The notes: a model not told the origin generated them from the sequence alone. DNA of 37,204 bases from an uncultured Bacillota bacterium (GCA_937876465.1 CALEHV010000047.1:1-37204); one strand, 5' to 3'. Shown: positions 8,271 to 17,130, counted from the first letter of the stretch. Translations and numbers: made by a program.

Positions 8271-8347
8271 GAAGATAAGGTTAGGTGGACATCATATTTC
8301 ATAAGGCCACTTCCTTTCTTTATAAAACAATAATAATGTATCTTCTT

Positions 8348-8788
8348 TTAAATTAAAAGAGATAATACGCCAAGAGCTGTAGCAGTTGTTGCGCCTGAAG
8401 TGCTTGAAGTTATAGTGCCTGGAGCCATAATAAACATAACTGTTCCTAAAAGAACAATAAGTGCATAAACGCCCCATTTTACATAGTAAATAACGTCATT
8501 TTTAAGAATCATATTAACAATTGATAAGACAATTGATACGCCAAATCCAATTAGAATGACTGCAATTAAACCGCTCATATCAACTTGAACTTTTCCTAAT
8601 GTGAGCATAGTAATAAGTAAAGTTATAAGTAGAGGAATAAATAATGATCCACTTATGCCAATAACTTCAGCAATAAGTGAAAGAACTCTGAAAGCTACTT
8701 TCTTTTTAAAGAATGCAAGCATTGAAAATAAAAAAGGAAAACTTGTAAAGAATAATAAAGTTAAGAATATTGGTAAGAATTTTTCCAT
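8348..8788 (-). CDS. Small four-pass membrane protein
   Basis: 146 residues with four predicted membrane segments (about 5-27, 37-63, 70-93 and 104-123) and a Gly/Ser/Thr/Ala-rich C-terminal segment ending LGVLSLLI. I do not recognise a family. AGGAGAT lies 6 bases before the ATG. The gene has its own promoter (TTGAAA, 18 bases, TAATAT at 8810-8839), directly after the adhE terminator, and appears monocistronic. Confidence 0.65.
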   Translation of the reverse strand: MEKFLPIFLTLLFFTSFPFLFSMLAFFKKKVAFRVLSLIAEVIGISGSLFIPLLITLLITMLTLGKVQVDMSGLIAVILIGFGVSIVLSIVNMILKNDVIYYVKWGVYALIVLLGTVMFIMAPGTITSSTSGATTATALGVLSLLI

Positions 8789-8809
8789 AAATCTATCTCC
8801 TATATTTAA

Positions 8810-8839
8810 ATATTATCATATTTGTCATTTTGTTTTCAA
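8810..8839 (-). promoter_or_regulatory. Promoter of the small membrane protein
   Basis: TTGAAA (8834-8839), an 18-base spacer and TAATAT (8810-8815) on the minus strand, 21 bases before the ATG. Confidence 0.5.
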
Positions 8840-8840
8840 A

Positions 8841-8864
8841 ATAAAAGGTTAGGCAAGCCTAACC
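8841..8864 (-). terminator. Terminator of rex-adhE
   Basis: GGTTAGGC and GCCTAACC form a perfect 8-bp stem (8847-8864), followed on the minus strand by TTTTATTTTG. It is 17 bases past the adhE stop. Confidence 0.85.
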
Positions 8865-8881
8865 TAATATTCAAATTAATG

Positions 8882-11506
8882 TTATTCCTTGTATCCGTTA
8901 TATGATTTTTTGAGTATTTCTTTGATATCTTCAACTAAAGGAACTCTTGGGTTTGCAGGTGAACATTGATCTTCATAAGCAAGGTAAGCAACACGTTCAA
9001 TATGTTCTTCCCATTCTTTCTTATCAATTCCGCATCCTTTAAACGACATATCAAGGCCAATTTCTTTACCTAAATCATTAACTGCTTTAGCAAGGGACTT
9101 AACACCTTCTTCTGGTGTTGATGCAGGAAGACCAAGCAATTGAGCAATTTCTTGATATTTCTTATCTGCACAATAGGTGTTATATTTTGGCCAGACAGAT
9201 AATTTTGTTGGAACTTCACCATTATATCTAATTACATGTGGTAATAAGATTCCACAAGCAAGTCCGTGAACAACATGGAATTCTGCACCAACTTTATGTG
9301 CAATTGAGTGAGTCATTCCTAAGAAAGCATTAGCAAATGCCATACCTGCAATTGTTGCGGCATTATGCATCTTTTCTCTTGCTTCTAAGTCGTGAGATCC
9401 ATCTTTAACTGCTCTTGGTAAATATTGGAATACCAATTGAATAGCCTTTAAGGCTAAACCATCAGTATAGTCGCTTGCCATAACTGAAACGTAAGCTTCA
9501 ATAGCGTGTGTTAATACGTCCATACCTGTTATAGCTGTACTACGTGCAGGAAGATTAGTTGTAAATTCTGGATCGATAATTGCAACAGTAGGAGTAAGTG
9601 AATAGTCTGTTAATGGATATTTCTTATTGTTTTTCTTATCGGAAATAACAGCAAATGGAGTAACTTCACTACCAGTTCCTGATGTTGTAGGAATACAAAT
9701 TAATCTAGATTCCTTTCCTAATTCTGGATATTTGAAAGCACGTTTACGAATATCCATGAATTTTTGTTTTAGATCATCGAAGTTAACTTCTGGGTGTTCA
9801 TAGAATAACCACATACCTTTTGCGGCATCCATAACTGAACCACCACCAAGAGCAATGATTGTATCTGGTTTAAAGATTTTCATCATTGCAGTTCCCTTAC
9901 GAACTGTCTCTATATCTGGATCCGGTTCAACATCACAGAACAATTGCATCGTAACTTTGTTACGACGAGCGTTTAATTGCTCTGTAATTTTCTTAAAGAA
10001 TCCAAATTGGACCATTGATGTATCTGTAACGATAAACACTTTTGTCATATCCTTACAGGATTGTAAATATTGTATTGAATTTCGTTCGAAATAAATCTTA
10101 CGAGGAACTTTAAACCACTGCACTGTATTTCTCCTTTTTCCAACCTTTTTAATGTTGAGCAAATTAATGGCGCTTACGTTGCCACCGATAGAGTTCTTTC
10201 CATAACTACCACAACCAAGAGTCATACTTGGTAAGAATGAGTTATAGACATTACCAATTCCACCAAAGGTGGAAGGTGAATTCCAAATGATACGCATAGC
10301 TTTAACTTTTTCGCCATATGCATCAGCCATTGATTGTTCTTTAGTATGAATTGCAGCAGAGTGACCAAGTCCGTTAAATGAAACCATTTTTTCTGCTAAA
10401 TCAAAGCCTTCAACTTCATCTCTAGATTTAAATATTGCAAGAACGGGTGAGAGTTTTTCTCTACTCATTGGTTCTTTTGGTCCAACTTCCTTACATTCGA
10501 CAGCAAGAATTGTTGTATCGCTTGGAACTTTGAATCCTGCTTGTTCTGCAATCCAACTTGCTGGATGGCCAACTACATCTGGATTAAGTTTTCCAAGTTC
10601 AACATCTTTGTCCCCTTCGGCATAGCCGAACATGTATCTAGAAAGCTTTGCTTTTTGTTCTTTTGAACAGAAATATACCTTAAATCTTTTAAATAATTGA
10701 ACTGATTCATCGTAAATATCTTCATCGATAATTGCACATGATTCAGATGCACAAATCATTCCGTTATCAAAAGACTTAGATAAAGTAATATCGTTTACAG
10801 CTTGTTCAACGTTACATGATTTATTCATATATGCTGGAACGTTTCCTGCTCCAACGCCCATTGCTGGTTTACCGCAGCTATAAGCTGCTTTAACCATTGC
10901 ATTACCACCTGTAGCAAGAATTGTTGCTACTCCTGGATGATTCATTAATGCACTTGTTGCATCCATTGAAGGATGTTCAATCCATTGAATGCAATTCTTT
11001 GGAGCACCGGCAGCAACAGCAGCTTCAAGCATAACTTTTGCAGCTTCTTTACTGGATTGTTGTGCGCTTGGATGGAATGCAAAGATAATTGGGTTTCTAG
11101 TTTTTAAGCAAATCAAAGATTTGAAAATAACAGTTGATGTTGGATTTGTAACAGGTGTAATGCCACAAATAACACCGACTGGATCAGCAATTTCAGTGAT
11201 ACCTGTAACAGGGTCTTCACTAATAACGCCAACCGTCTTTAAATGTCTCATGTTATTAACAACGTATTCGCAAGCGAATAAGTTCTTTGTAGCTTTATCT
11301 TCAAAGACACCACGTTTGGTTTCTTCAATAGCAATTTTTGCTAAGCTACCATGATGATCAAGTCCAGCAACAGAACATTTAGCCACAATGTGGTCTATTT
11401 TTTCTTGATCAAGAAGTAAAAATTCATCAAGAGCTTCTTGAGCTTTTTTGACAAGAGCATCTACTTCTTCTGCTGGAGTAATAGTAATTTTCTTTTCTTC
11501 TTTCAT
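8882..11506 (-). CDS. adhE: Bifunctional acetaldehyde-CoA/alcohol dehydrogenase AdhE
   Basis: Reduces acetyl-CoA to acetaldehyde and then to ethanol, oxidising two NADH. The 874 residues match full-length AdhE. The N-terminal aldehyde dehydrogenase half has the catalytic Cys in SFDNGMICASESC near residue 250. A linker near 450 leads into the iron-dependent alcohol dehydrogenase half. That half has GGGSVMDAAKGMW, PTTSGTGSEVTPF, GMDVLTHAIEAYVS and the metal-ligand region MTHSIAHKVGAEFHVVHG. AGGAGAG precedes the ATG by 7 bases, and rex ends only 4 bases upstream, so the two form one operon. Rex is a known regulator of adhE in Firmicutes. AdhE normally assembles into spirosome filaments in the cytoplasm. 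Confidence 0.97.
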   Translation of the reverse strand: MKEEKKITITPAEEVDALVKKAQEALDEFLLLDQEKIDHIVAKCSVAGLDHHGSLAKIAIEETKRGVFEDKATKNLFACEYVVNNMRHLKTVGVISEDPVTGITEIADPVGVICGITPVTNPTSTVIFKSLICLKTRNPIIFAFHPSAQQSSKEAAKVMLEAAVAAGAPKNCIQWIEHPSMDATSALMNHPGVATILATGGNAMVKAAYSCGKPAMGVGAGNVPAYMNKSCNVEQAVNDITLSKSFDNGMICASESCAIIDEDIYDESVQLFKRFKVYFCSKEQKAKLSRYMFGYAEGDKDVELGKLNPDVVGHPASWIAEQAGFKVPSDTTILAVECKEVGPKEPMSREKLSPVLAIFKSRDEVEGFDLAEKMVSFNGLGHSAAIHTKEQSMADAYGEKVKAMRIIWNSPSTFGGIGNVYNSFLPSMTLGCGSYGKNSIGGNVSAINLLNIKKVGKRRNTVQWFKVPRKIYFERNSIQYLQSCKDMTKVFIVTDTSMVQFGFFKKITEQLNARRNKVTMQLFCDVEPDPDIETVRKGTAMMKIFKPDTIIALGGGSVMDAAKGMWLFYEHPEVNFDDLKQKFMDIRKRAFKYPELGKESRLICIPTTSGTGSEVTPFAVISDKKNNKKYPLTDYSLTPTVAIIDPEFTTNLPARSTAITGMDVLTHAIEAYVSVMASDYTDGLALKAIQLVFQYLPRAVKDGSHDLEAREKMHNAATIAGMAFANAFLGMTHSIAHKVGAEFHVVHGLACGILLPHVIRYNGEVPTKLSVWPKYNTYCADKKYQEIAQLLGLPASTPEEGVKSLAKAVNDLGKEIGLDMSFKGCGIDKKEWEEHIERVAYLAYEDQCSPANPRVPLVEDIKEILKKSYNGYKE

Positions 11507-11510
11507 TAAA

Positions 11511-12140
11511 CTACTCTCCTTTTTCCTTTAATTTATGTGAGAGGACGGCAAGAGAACTTGCTAGGTTCATATTCTCTATAACTACATCCTCAGGAACATC
11601 TAAATGTGTTGGAACAAAGTTCCAAATAGCTTTAATTCCATGATTAATTAAAACATTAACTTGCTGTTGAGCAACTTCTGCAGGAACGGTTAAAATAGCA
11701 ATCTTAACTTTTAAAGATTGCACCACTTTACCCATTTCATAGATTGAATGAATTGTTTTTCCGTTAATCTTTGTGGAAATTAAATCTTTATTTACGTCAA
11801 AACCTGCAACGATGTTGAAGCCAAATTCTTCAAAGCCCTTATAATTCATAAAAGCTTTTCCCAAATGGCCTACACCAACAACAATTGCGTTTTGCTTTTT
11901 CTCATATCCTAAGAAATTTTGAATATCTTGAATAAGTTCATCTATATTTCTACCGCTTTTTGGTTTTCCTTGAGCTTTAGTAACAACTTGTAAATCTTTA
12001 CGAACTTGTTCTTCAGACAAGCCTAAACCTGCAGCAATAATAGGTGCTGAAATATTTTGATTATCTTGATTTCTTACTGAAAGTAAAAACTTTAAATATA
12101 TAGGAAATCTTTCAACTTGTTTCTTAGATATCTTTTCCAT
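11511..12140 (-). CDS. rex: Redox-sensing transcriptional repressor Rex
   Basis: A repressor that senses the NADH/NAD+ ratio and controls fermentation genes. The N-terminal winged helix (about residues 1-75) contains GLSEEQVRKDLQVV, and the Rossmann domain opens with VVGVGHLGKAF near residue 88 and ends in a C-terminal helix for domain swapping. The length of 209 is typical. The ATG at 12138-12140 has no Shine-Dalgarno. Instead it abuts the inverted repeat ATCAGTA-N6-TACTGAT (12141-12160), placed over the predicted transcript start; this suggests autoregulation. The gene is first in an operon with adhE. Confidence 0.93.
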   Translation of the reverse strand: MEKISKKQVERFPIYLKFLLSVRNQDNQNISAPIIAAGLGLSEEQVRKDLQVVTKAQGKPKSGRNIDELIQDIQNFLGYEKKQNAIVVGVGHLGKAFMNYKGFEEFGFNIVAGFDVNKDLISTKINGKTIHSIYEMGKVVQSLKVKIAILTVPAEVAQQQVNVLINHGIKAIWNFVPTHLDVPEDVVIENMNLASSLAVLSHKLKEKGE

Positions 12141-12160
12141 ATCAGTATTTTTTTACTGAT
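12141..12160. promoter_or_regulatory. Candidate Rex operator at rex promoter
   Basis: ATCAGTA, six T, TACTGAT is a perfect 7-6-7 inverted repeat between the -10 box and the rex start codon. A further half-site, TACTGAT, occurs at 12201-12207 upstream of the -35 box. Assignment to Rex is inference from position and from similarity to the repeat at 17142-17157. Confidence 0.5.
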
Positions 12161-12163
12161 ACT

Positions 12164-12192
12164 ATAATATCACTATTTAATAAATATATCAA
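12164..12192 (-). promoter_or_regulatory. Promoter of rex-adhE
   Basis: TTGATA (12187-12192), 17 bases, TATTAT (12164-12169) on the minus strand. The predicted start near 12157 leaves a leader of about 17 bases that consists of the inverted repeat. Confidence 0.65.
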
Positions 12193-12231
12193 TAAATCTA
12201 TACTGATATATCTTTTAAAATTTCAAATAAA

Positions 12232-12254
12232 TAAAAAACCGTCTTTTAGACGGT
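12232..12254 (-). terminator. Terminator of the Ser/Thr-rich lipoprotein gene
   Basis: ACCGTCT and AGACGGT form a 7-bp stem (12238-12254) followed on the minus strand by TTTTTATTTATTTG. Confidence 0.85.
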
Positions 12255-12272
12255 CTTAATTTGTTAATTAGA

Positions 12273-12812
12273 TTATTGATTTAATGGGGTAACCCAAAGC
12301 ACGAATTCGCCTTCATATGAATAGAAGCATAATTCAACAGTTTCATCTGTGCCATAATAAGCATAATATCCGTCTTCATCATAATAGGTATCATCAATAT
12401 CCCATCCAGCATTTTCAAGGATTGTGCAATAATCATCTTCCATTGAATCGACACCTGGTGTGCCTTCATCGTATGAATCAAGGATAAGATTATAACCATA
12501 ACTTGCGTCATAGTCTCTCATATAAGCCCATGAATCACCGGTAATTCCAGGAATTGTTGGGACAATGCCCCATTCTGAACGATAAGCATTAACAACGGAT
12601 GTTGGGAATGAATCACTTCCAGTTTCAACCCAGTCAGAATCAGTTTGATGTGATGTTGAACTACTTGTTGAAGAGGAAGAATGTGATGTTGATCCACTTG
12701 TTGAAGATGATCCGCTAGTAGATGAACTACTTGTAGTAGAACCACCATTATCACCACAACTACCTAACACTAGTGCAGCAGCGGCTAATACTAAAATCTT
12801 TGTTAATTTCAT
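12273..12812 (-). CDS. Small lipoprotein with long Ser/Thr linker
   Basis: 179 residues. The signal peptide ends in lipobox LGSC, followed by a roughly 35-residue low-complexity Ser/Thr/Gly linker with SSST and SSTS repeats. A compact acidic, Tyr- and Asp-rich C-terminal domain (about residues 60-179) contains WDIDDTYYDEDGYYAYYG. No family recognised. The linker length suggests the domain is held away from the membrane. AAAGGAG lies 6 bases before the ATG. It is monocistronic between two terminators. Confidence 0.75.
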   Translation of the reverse strand: MKLTKILVLAAAALVLGSCGDNGGSTTSSSSTSGSSSTSGSTSHSSSSTSSSTSHQTDSDWVETGSDSFPTSVVNAYRSEWGIVPTIPGITGDSWAYMRDYDASYGYNLILDSYDEGTPGVDSMEDDYCTILENAGWDIDDTYYDEDGYYAYYGTDETVELCFYSYEGEFVLWVTPLNQ

Positions 12813-12853
12813 ATTTTTCTCCTTTCTGTAATTGAATATATATTACTCTCAGT

Positions 12854-12891
12854 AAAACAAAAACACACGCGATTTTTATGATCGCGTGTGT
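12854..12891 (-). terminator. Terminator of the hydrogenase operon
   Basis: ACACACGCGAT (12863-12873) and ATCGCGTGTGT (12881-12891) form a perfect 11-bp stem followed on the minus strand by TTTTGTTTT. It is a strong hairpin 15 bases past the hydA stop. Confidence 0.92.
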
Positions 12892-12906
12892 AATTGTTAA
12901 TTAAGT

Positions 12907-14685
12907 TTATTTCTTAACTGGGAATTTTTCTCTATCACTCACATAGTGAGTATGTAAGAGTTTCTCGCTAATTTCGCTTAATGGTTTTCCTAGGAAATCT
13001 TTATAAAGTTTGATGATATCTGGGTTATTGTGAGATTGACGAATAACTTGTCTTTCATCTTCGCTATATAAGACTGCGGCACGTTTTGCCTTATATGTAT
13101 CAAGAATGTTGTCATCTTCTTTTGGAAGGAACATTGGTTTTACATATGGTTGACCGCCACCATTAATACATCCGCCTGGGCAACCCATGATTTCGATGAA
13201 TGCATATGGTGATTTGCCGTCACGAATTTGGTCTAATAAGACTTTAGCTGATTTCATACCTGAAGCCATAGCGACTTTAATAACTGTTCCGTTGACATCA
13301 ATTGATGCTTCACGAACGCCTTCTAAGCCTCTAACTTGTTCAAAGTTAACTTTGCCATATTCTTTACCAGTTAATTCGTGGTAAGCAGTTCTTAATGCTG
13401 CTTCCATAACACCACCGGTAACACCGAATATAACAGCTGCGCCTGTATATTGACCTAAAAGGTCTTGATCAAATTCTTCATCTTCTGGAAGTCTATCCCA
13501 GTTGATGCCTGAACGTTTAATCATACGAGCGAGTTCACGTGTTGTTAAGACTGCGTCAACATCACGTAATCCATCAACTTCCATCTCTTTACGAGATTTT
13601 TCATATTTCTTTGCTGTACATGGCATGATTGAAACGACATAAATGTCTTTTGGATCAATGTTATGTGCATTAGCAAAGTATGTTTTTGTAATAGCACCTT
13701 GCATTTGGTGAGGTGATTTACATGTGGACATATTTGGAATTAAATCTGAATAGAAATATTCCATATAGTTGATCCATCCTGGTGAACAAGATGTGATTTG
13801 TGGTAAGACTCCACCGTTTTTAATACGTTCAAGGAGTTCTGTGCCTTCTTCCATGATTGTTAAGTCAGCACCGAAGTTAACATCGAAGACTCTTGAGAAT
13901 CCTAAACGATGTAATGCTGCAATCATTTTCTTGGTACCATTAGTACCAATCTTTTCGCCAAATTCTTCTGCAATTGTAGCTCTTACTGCAGGAGCAACTT
14001 GGCAGACAACAAATTTGCCTTCCTTCATTGCTTTATCAACATTAGCAATTTCGCTGTGTTCCATTAATGCGCCTGTTGGACATACTAAAACGCATTGTCC
14101 ACATTGCATACATGGTGATTCAGCAAAACTTCTGTTTTCTGCTGGAGCAACAATTGTTCTAAATCCACGTTTTTCGAAACCTAAGATACCAATACCTTGG
14201 ATTTTTTTACATGCTTCAATACAACGGCCACAAAGAATACATTTTCCAGTATTTCTTACAATACCTGGAGCAACTTCATCAATTGTAGCTTCGGTTTGTG
14301 TTCCGACGAAACGTCCGTCACGAGCACCAACCATTTTGCTTACTTCAAGAAGTTCACAATTGCCATTTTTGTCACATTGTAAACAATTCTTTTGGTGATT
14401 TGAAAGGATTAACTCTATAGAGTTACGTCTTGCTTCAACAGCTTTTTGTGAAGAAATGGAAATTTCCATACCTTCGCTAACTGGAGCAGCACAAGAAGCA
14501 ACTAAGCCACGAGCACCTTTAACTTCAACTAAGCAAACACGGCAACTAGCTAATGAGCATTCACCATTTCTCCATGAACAGAGTGATGGAATGTTATAAC
14601 CGCATTTACGGCAAGCTTGAAGGACTGTTAATGAGTCTTCAACTTGATAGGACTTGCCTTCAATTTTAATGTTTACGAGAGCCAT
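12907..14685 (-). CDS. hydA: [FeFe]-hydrogenase catalytic subunit HydA
   Basis: The H2-producing subunit of a trimeric NADH- and ferredoxin-linked hydrogenase, about 592 residues. In order: a 2Fe-2S domain (CSWRNGECSLASCRVC); the His-Cys3 4Fe-4S site (HQKNCLQCDKNGNC); two 4Fe-4S clusters (CILCGRCIEAC and CMQCGQCVLVC); and the H-cluster domain with L1 TSCSPGW, L2 MPCTAKKYE and L3 EIMGCPGGCINGGGQP. In L1, Ser stands where well-studied enzymes such as CpI have the proton-transfer Cys. The ATG at 14683-14685 follows AAGGAGGA by 7 bases, so the longer reading frame is rejected. It is last in hydC-hydB-hydA. Maturases HydE, HydF and HydG are not in the window. Confidence 0.95.
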   Translation of the reverse strand: MALVNIKIEGKSYQVEDSLTVLQACRKCGYNIPSLCSWRNGECSLASCRVCLVEVKGARGLVASCAAPVSEGMEISISSQKAVEARRNSIELILSNHQKNCLQCDKNGNCELLEVSKMVGARDGRFVGTQTEATIDEVAPGIVRNTGKCILCGRCIEACKKIQGIGILGFEKRGFRTIVAPAENRSFAESPCMQCGQCVLVCPTGALMEHSEIANVDKAMKEGKFVVCQVAPAVRATIAEEFGEKIGTNGTKKMIAALHRLGFSRVFDVNFGADLTIMEEGTELLERIKNGGVLPQITSCSPGWINYMEYFYSDLIPNMSTCKSPHQMQGAITKTYFANAHNIDPKDIYVVSIMPCTAKKYEKSRKEMEVDGLRDVDAVLTTRELARMIKRSGINWDRLPEDEEFDQDLLGQYTGAAVIFGVTGGVMEAALRTAYHELTGKEYGKVNFEQVRGLEGVREASIDVNGTVIKVAMASGMKSAKVLLDQIRDGKSPYAFIEIMGCPGGCINGGGQPYVKPMFLPKEDDNILDTYKAKRAAVLYSEDERQVIRQSHNNPDIIKLYKDFLGKPLSEISEKLLHTHYVSDREKFPVKK

Positions 14686-14698
14686 TAATTTATCCTCC

Positions 14699-16570
14699 TT
14701 ACTTCTTTTCAATTGCACCAAAGTGACAGTTGCTTATGCAAAGACCGCACTTGATACATTTATTTGAATCAATGACAAATGGTGTTTTACCAACTTCACC
14801 GCTAATTGCTTTAACTGGGCAGTTTCTTGCACAGAGTGAACATTTTTTACATTTGTCAGGATTGATTTCATATTTAAGCATTGATTTGCAGACGTGTGCT
14901 GGGCACTTGTGGTCTACAACGTGTGCTTGGTATTCTTCTGGGAAGTTCTTCATGGTTGAGAGAACTGGGTTTGCAGCTGTTTGGCCAAGAGCACAAAGTG
15001 AGTTGGTCTTAGTTGTATTTGCGAGTTCTAACAATTCATCAAGATCTTTTGGTTCGCCTTTACCGTTACAAATCTTTGTAAGAATTTCTAACATACGTTT
15101 TGTACCGATACGGCATGGTGAGCATTTACCACATGATTCGTCACAGATAAATTCCATATAGAATTTAGCAACGTCAACCATACAGTTGTCTTCATCCATA
15201 ACAATAGCGCCACCGGAACCCATCATGGATCCTCTAGCAACTAATGTATCGAAATCGATTTCAACATCGAGATCTTTTTCTGTTAAGCATCCACCTGATG
15301 GACCACCAGTTTGAATAGCTTTGAATTTCTTGCCGTTTGGAACTCCACCACCAATATCGTAAATTAATTCACGAAGTGTGGTTCCCATTGGAACTTCAAC
15401 AAGGCCAACGTTATTAATCTTTCCGCCAAGAGCGAAGACTTTTGTACCTTTTGAACCTTGTGTTCCCATATTGGCGAACTTGTCAGCACCATTACGTAAA
15501 ATCCAGCTAACATCAGCAAGTGTTTCAACGTTGTTGACAATTGTTGGTTTACCCCATAAACCTTTTACAGCTGGGAATGGTGGACGTGGACGTGGCATAC
15601 CGCGTTTTCCTTCAATTGAGTTAAGAAGAGCTGTCTCTTCACCACAAACGAATGCGCCAGCGCCTAATCTAATATGGACTCTGAATGTGAATCCACTACC
15701 GAAGATGTTATCTCCGAGTAATCCGAGATCTTCTAATTGCTTAATAGCAATTCTTAATCTGTTAACTGCGATTGGGTATTCAGCACGGACATAGAAATAT
15801 CCATCATGAGCACCAATTGCGTATCCGGCAATCATCATACCTTCGATAACACCGATTGGGTTACCTTCAAGAATTGAACGATCCATGAATGCTCCTGGAT
15901 CGCCTTCATCACCATTACAGATAACATATTTGTTATCACTGTTTTGTGCTAAGGCGAATTGCCATTTTCTACCAGTTGGGAATCCTCCACCACCACGGCC
16001 ACGAAGACCTGATTTAAGGATTTCATCGACAACTTCTTGTTGGGTCATAGTAAGAGCTCTTAATAAGCCTTTAAATGCACCAGCACCGAAAGCTTCTTCG
16101 ATTTCTTCTGGGTTAATCATTGAACAGCCATTTAAGGCAACACGATTTTGCTTCTTATAGAAATTAATGTCATCTTGGCGTTCAACTTTTTCGTTTGTAA
16201 CTGGATCTACATAAAGTAAATCTTCGATACACTTACCACCGATGACGTCTTCATCAATGATTCTTTCTACATCGCTGACTTTAACAGCACGGTAGAGTCT
16301 ATCTTCTGGGAAAACTTTAACGAAAGGTCCTTGAGAACAGAAACCGAAACATCCAACTTTGTTGACTGTAGCTTTATCTTCAAGATGTTTTTCTTTAATT
16401 AAAGCTTCGAGTTTTTCTAAGATTTCATCAGAATGTGAAGAGATACAACCTGTACCACCACAAACGACTAAATGTTTCTTACCATCTTTGCCGTTAAATT
16501 TAGCTTCTAAGCAAGAGCCACATTTGGCAATCTTAGCTTCTAATTCAGCTTGATTTGTAATCTTTGCCAT
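14699..16570 (-). CDS. hydB: Hydrogenase flavoprotein subunit HydB (NuoF-like)
   Basis: The FMN- and NADH-binding subunit of the bifurcating-type hydrogenase, 623 residues. An N-terminal thioredoxin-like 2Fe-2S domain (about 1-110) has CGSC, VVCGGTGC and VGCFGFC. The NuoF core (about 150-540) has GRGGGGFPTGRKW for NADH and FMN, GDEGDPGAFMDRS, and the 4Fe-4S ligands SCGKCSPCRIG. Two C-terminal ferredoxin motifs follow: CKKCSLCARNC and CIKCGLCISNC. That domain order is that of HydB in HydABC trimers rather than of complex I NuoF. The ATG shares one base with the hydC stop (TAATG), indicating coupling. Confidence 0.95.
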   Translation of the reverse strand: MAKITNQAELEAKIAKCGSCLEAKFNGKDGKKHLVVCGGTGCISSHSDEILEKLEALIKEKHLEDKATVNKVGCFGFCSQGPFVKVFPEDRLYRAVKVSDVERIIDEDVIGGKCIEDLLYVDPVTNEKVERQDDINFYKKQNRVALNGCSMINPEEIEEAFGAGAFKGLLRALTMTQQEVVDEILKSGLRGRGGGGFPTGRKWQFALAQNSDNKYVICNGDEGDPGAFMDRSILEGNPIGVIEGMMIAGYAIGAHDGYFYVRAEYPIAVNRLRIAIKQLEDLGLLGDNIFGSGFTFRVHIRLGAGAFVCGEETALLNSIEGKRGMPRPRPPFPAVKGLWGKPTIVNNVETLADVSWILRNGADKFANMGTQGSKGTKVFALGGKINNVGLVEVPMGTTLRELIYDIGGGVPNGKKFKAIQTGGPSGGCLTEKDLDVEIDFDTLVARGSMMGSGGAIVMDEDNCMVDVAKFYMEFICDESCGKCSPCRIGTKRMLEILTKICNGKGEPKDLDELLELANTTKTNSLCALGQTAANPVLSTMKNFPEEYQAHVVDHKCPAHVCKSMLKYEINPDKCKKCSLCARNCPVKAISGEVGKTPFVIDSNKCIKCGLCISNCHFGAIEKK

Positions 16571-17067
16571 TATTTGTTTCCTCCTGCTGCTTCTAAATCA
16601 CGATATTCTTTTATAACTGCGGCTACTTTTCCGGCGTCCATCTTAGGATAGACTTTACCATTAACGGAAATAGCTGGTGCGATACCGCACGCACCAATGC
16701 AACGTAATGCATCAAGTGTGAATAAACCGTCACTTGTCGTTTCACCTGGTTTGATTCCGAGTAATTCAGAGAACTTATCCATAACAAGTTGAGAACCTTT
16801 GACATAGCAAGCGGTTCCTAAGCAAACACCAATAATGTATTTGCCTTTTGGTTGTAAGGAGAAGAATGAATAGAAGGTAACAACACCATAGATTTCTGCT
16901 ACAGGAATGCCAGTTAATTTGCTAACTAATTCTTGTACTTCTAGTGGGATATAACCGTATTCAGATTGAATTGCTTCAAGAATCATCATCAAAGGTGTTT
17001 CTTCGTCTTTATAACGTTCAACAATTTCGGTGATTTGCTTGACTGCATGAGCTTGTAAATGAGCCAT
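16570..17067 (-). CDS. hydC: Hydrogenase subunit HydC (NuoE-like)
   Basis: A thioredoxin-like 2Fe-2S subunit of the hydrogenase trimer, about 165 residues. An N-terminal helical domain (IVERYKDEETPLMMILEAIQ) precedes GVVTFYSFFSLQPKGKY. The cluster Cys lie in CLGTACYVKG and CIGACGIAP. The ATG at 17065-17067 is chosen because GGAGG lies 6 bases upstream; an ATG four codons earlier contains that ribosome site itself. It is first in the operon, with a TATAAT promoter and candidate Rex-type repeats upstream. Confidence 0.94.
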   Translation of the reverse strand: MAHLQAHAVKQITEIVERYKDEETPLMMILEAIQSEYGYIPLEVQELVSKLTGIPVAEIYGVVTFYSFFSLQPKGKYIIGVCLGTACYVKGSQLVMDKFSELLGIKPGETTSDGLFTLDALRCIGACGIAPAISVNGKVYPKMDAGKVAAVIKEYRDLEAAGGNK

Positions 17068-17096
17068 AATATCCTCCATCTTTAAAATTTAAGACA

Positions 17097-17130
17097 ATGA
17101 ATATTATATTCATGAGTTTTTATATAACAA
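17097..17130 (-). promoter_or_regulatory. Promoter of hydCBA with palindrome over -10
   Basis: TTGTTA (17125-17130), 16 bases, TATAAT (17103-17108) on the minus strand, 35 bases before the ATG. The -10 box is the centre of ATGAATAT-N-ATATTCAT (17097-17113), an 8-1-8 perfect palindrome. Confidence 0.65.

Noticed and set aside
8292..8477. A 61-codon frame in another phase overlapping the end of the small membrane protein, and a tiny ATG frame of 14 codons near 8275-8320 behind AAGGAAG
   Set aside because: The 61-codon frame looks like a shifted reading of the membrane gene, and the tiny frame is too short to judge without conservation data.
12838..12856. TTACT-GAG-AGTAA repeat before the Ser/Thr-rich lipoprotein as another Rex site
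   Set aside because: It shares only a few bases with the rex and hyd repeats, has a different spacing, and the gene has no redox link.
13769..14398. A 209-codon open frame on the plus strand opposite hydA
   Set aside because: It lies fully antisense to the well-supported hydA, has no ribosome site and its predicted protein resembles nothing; antisense frames of this kind are common over low-GC Cys-rich genes.
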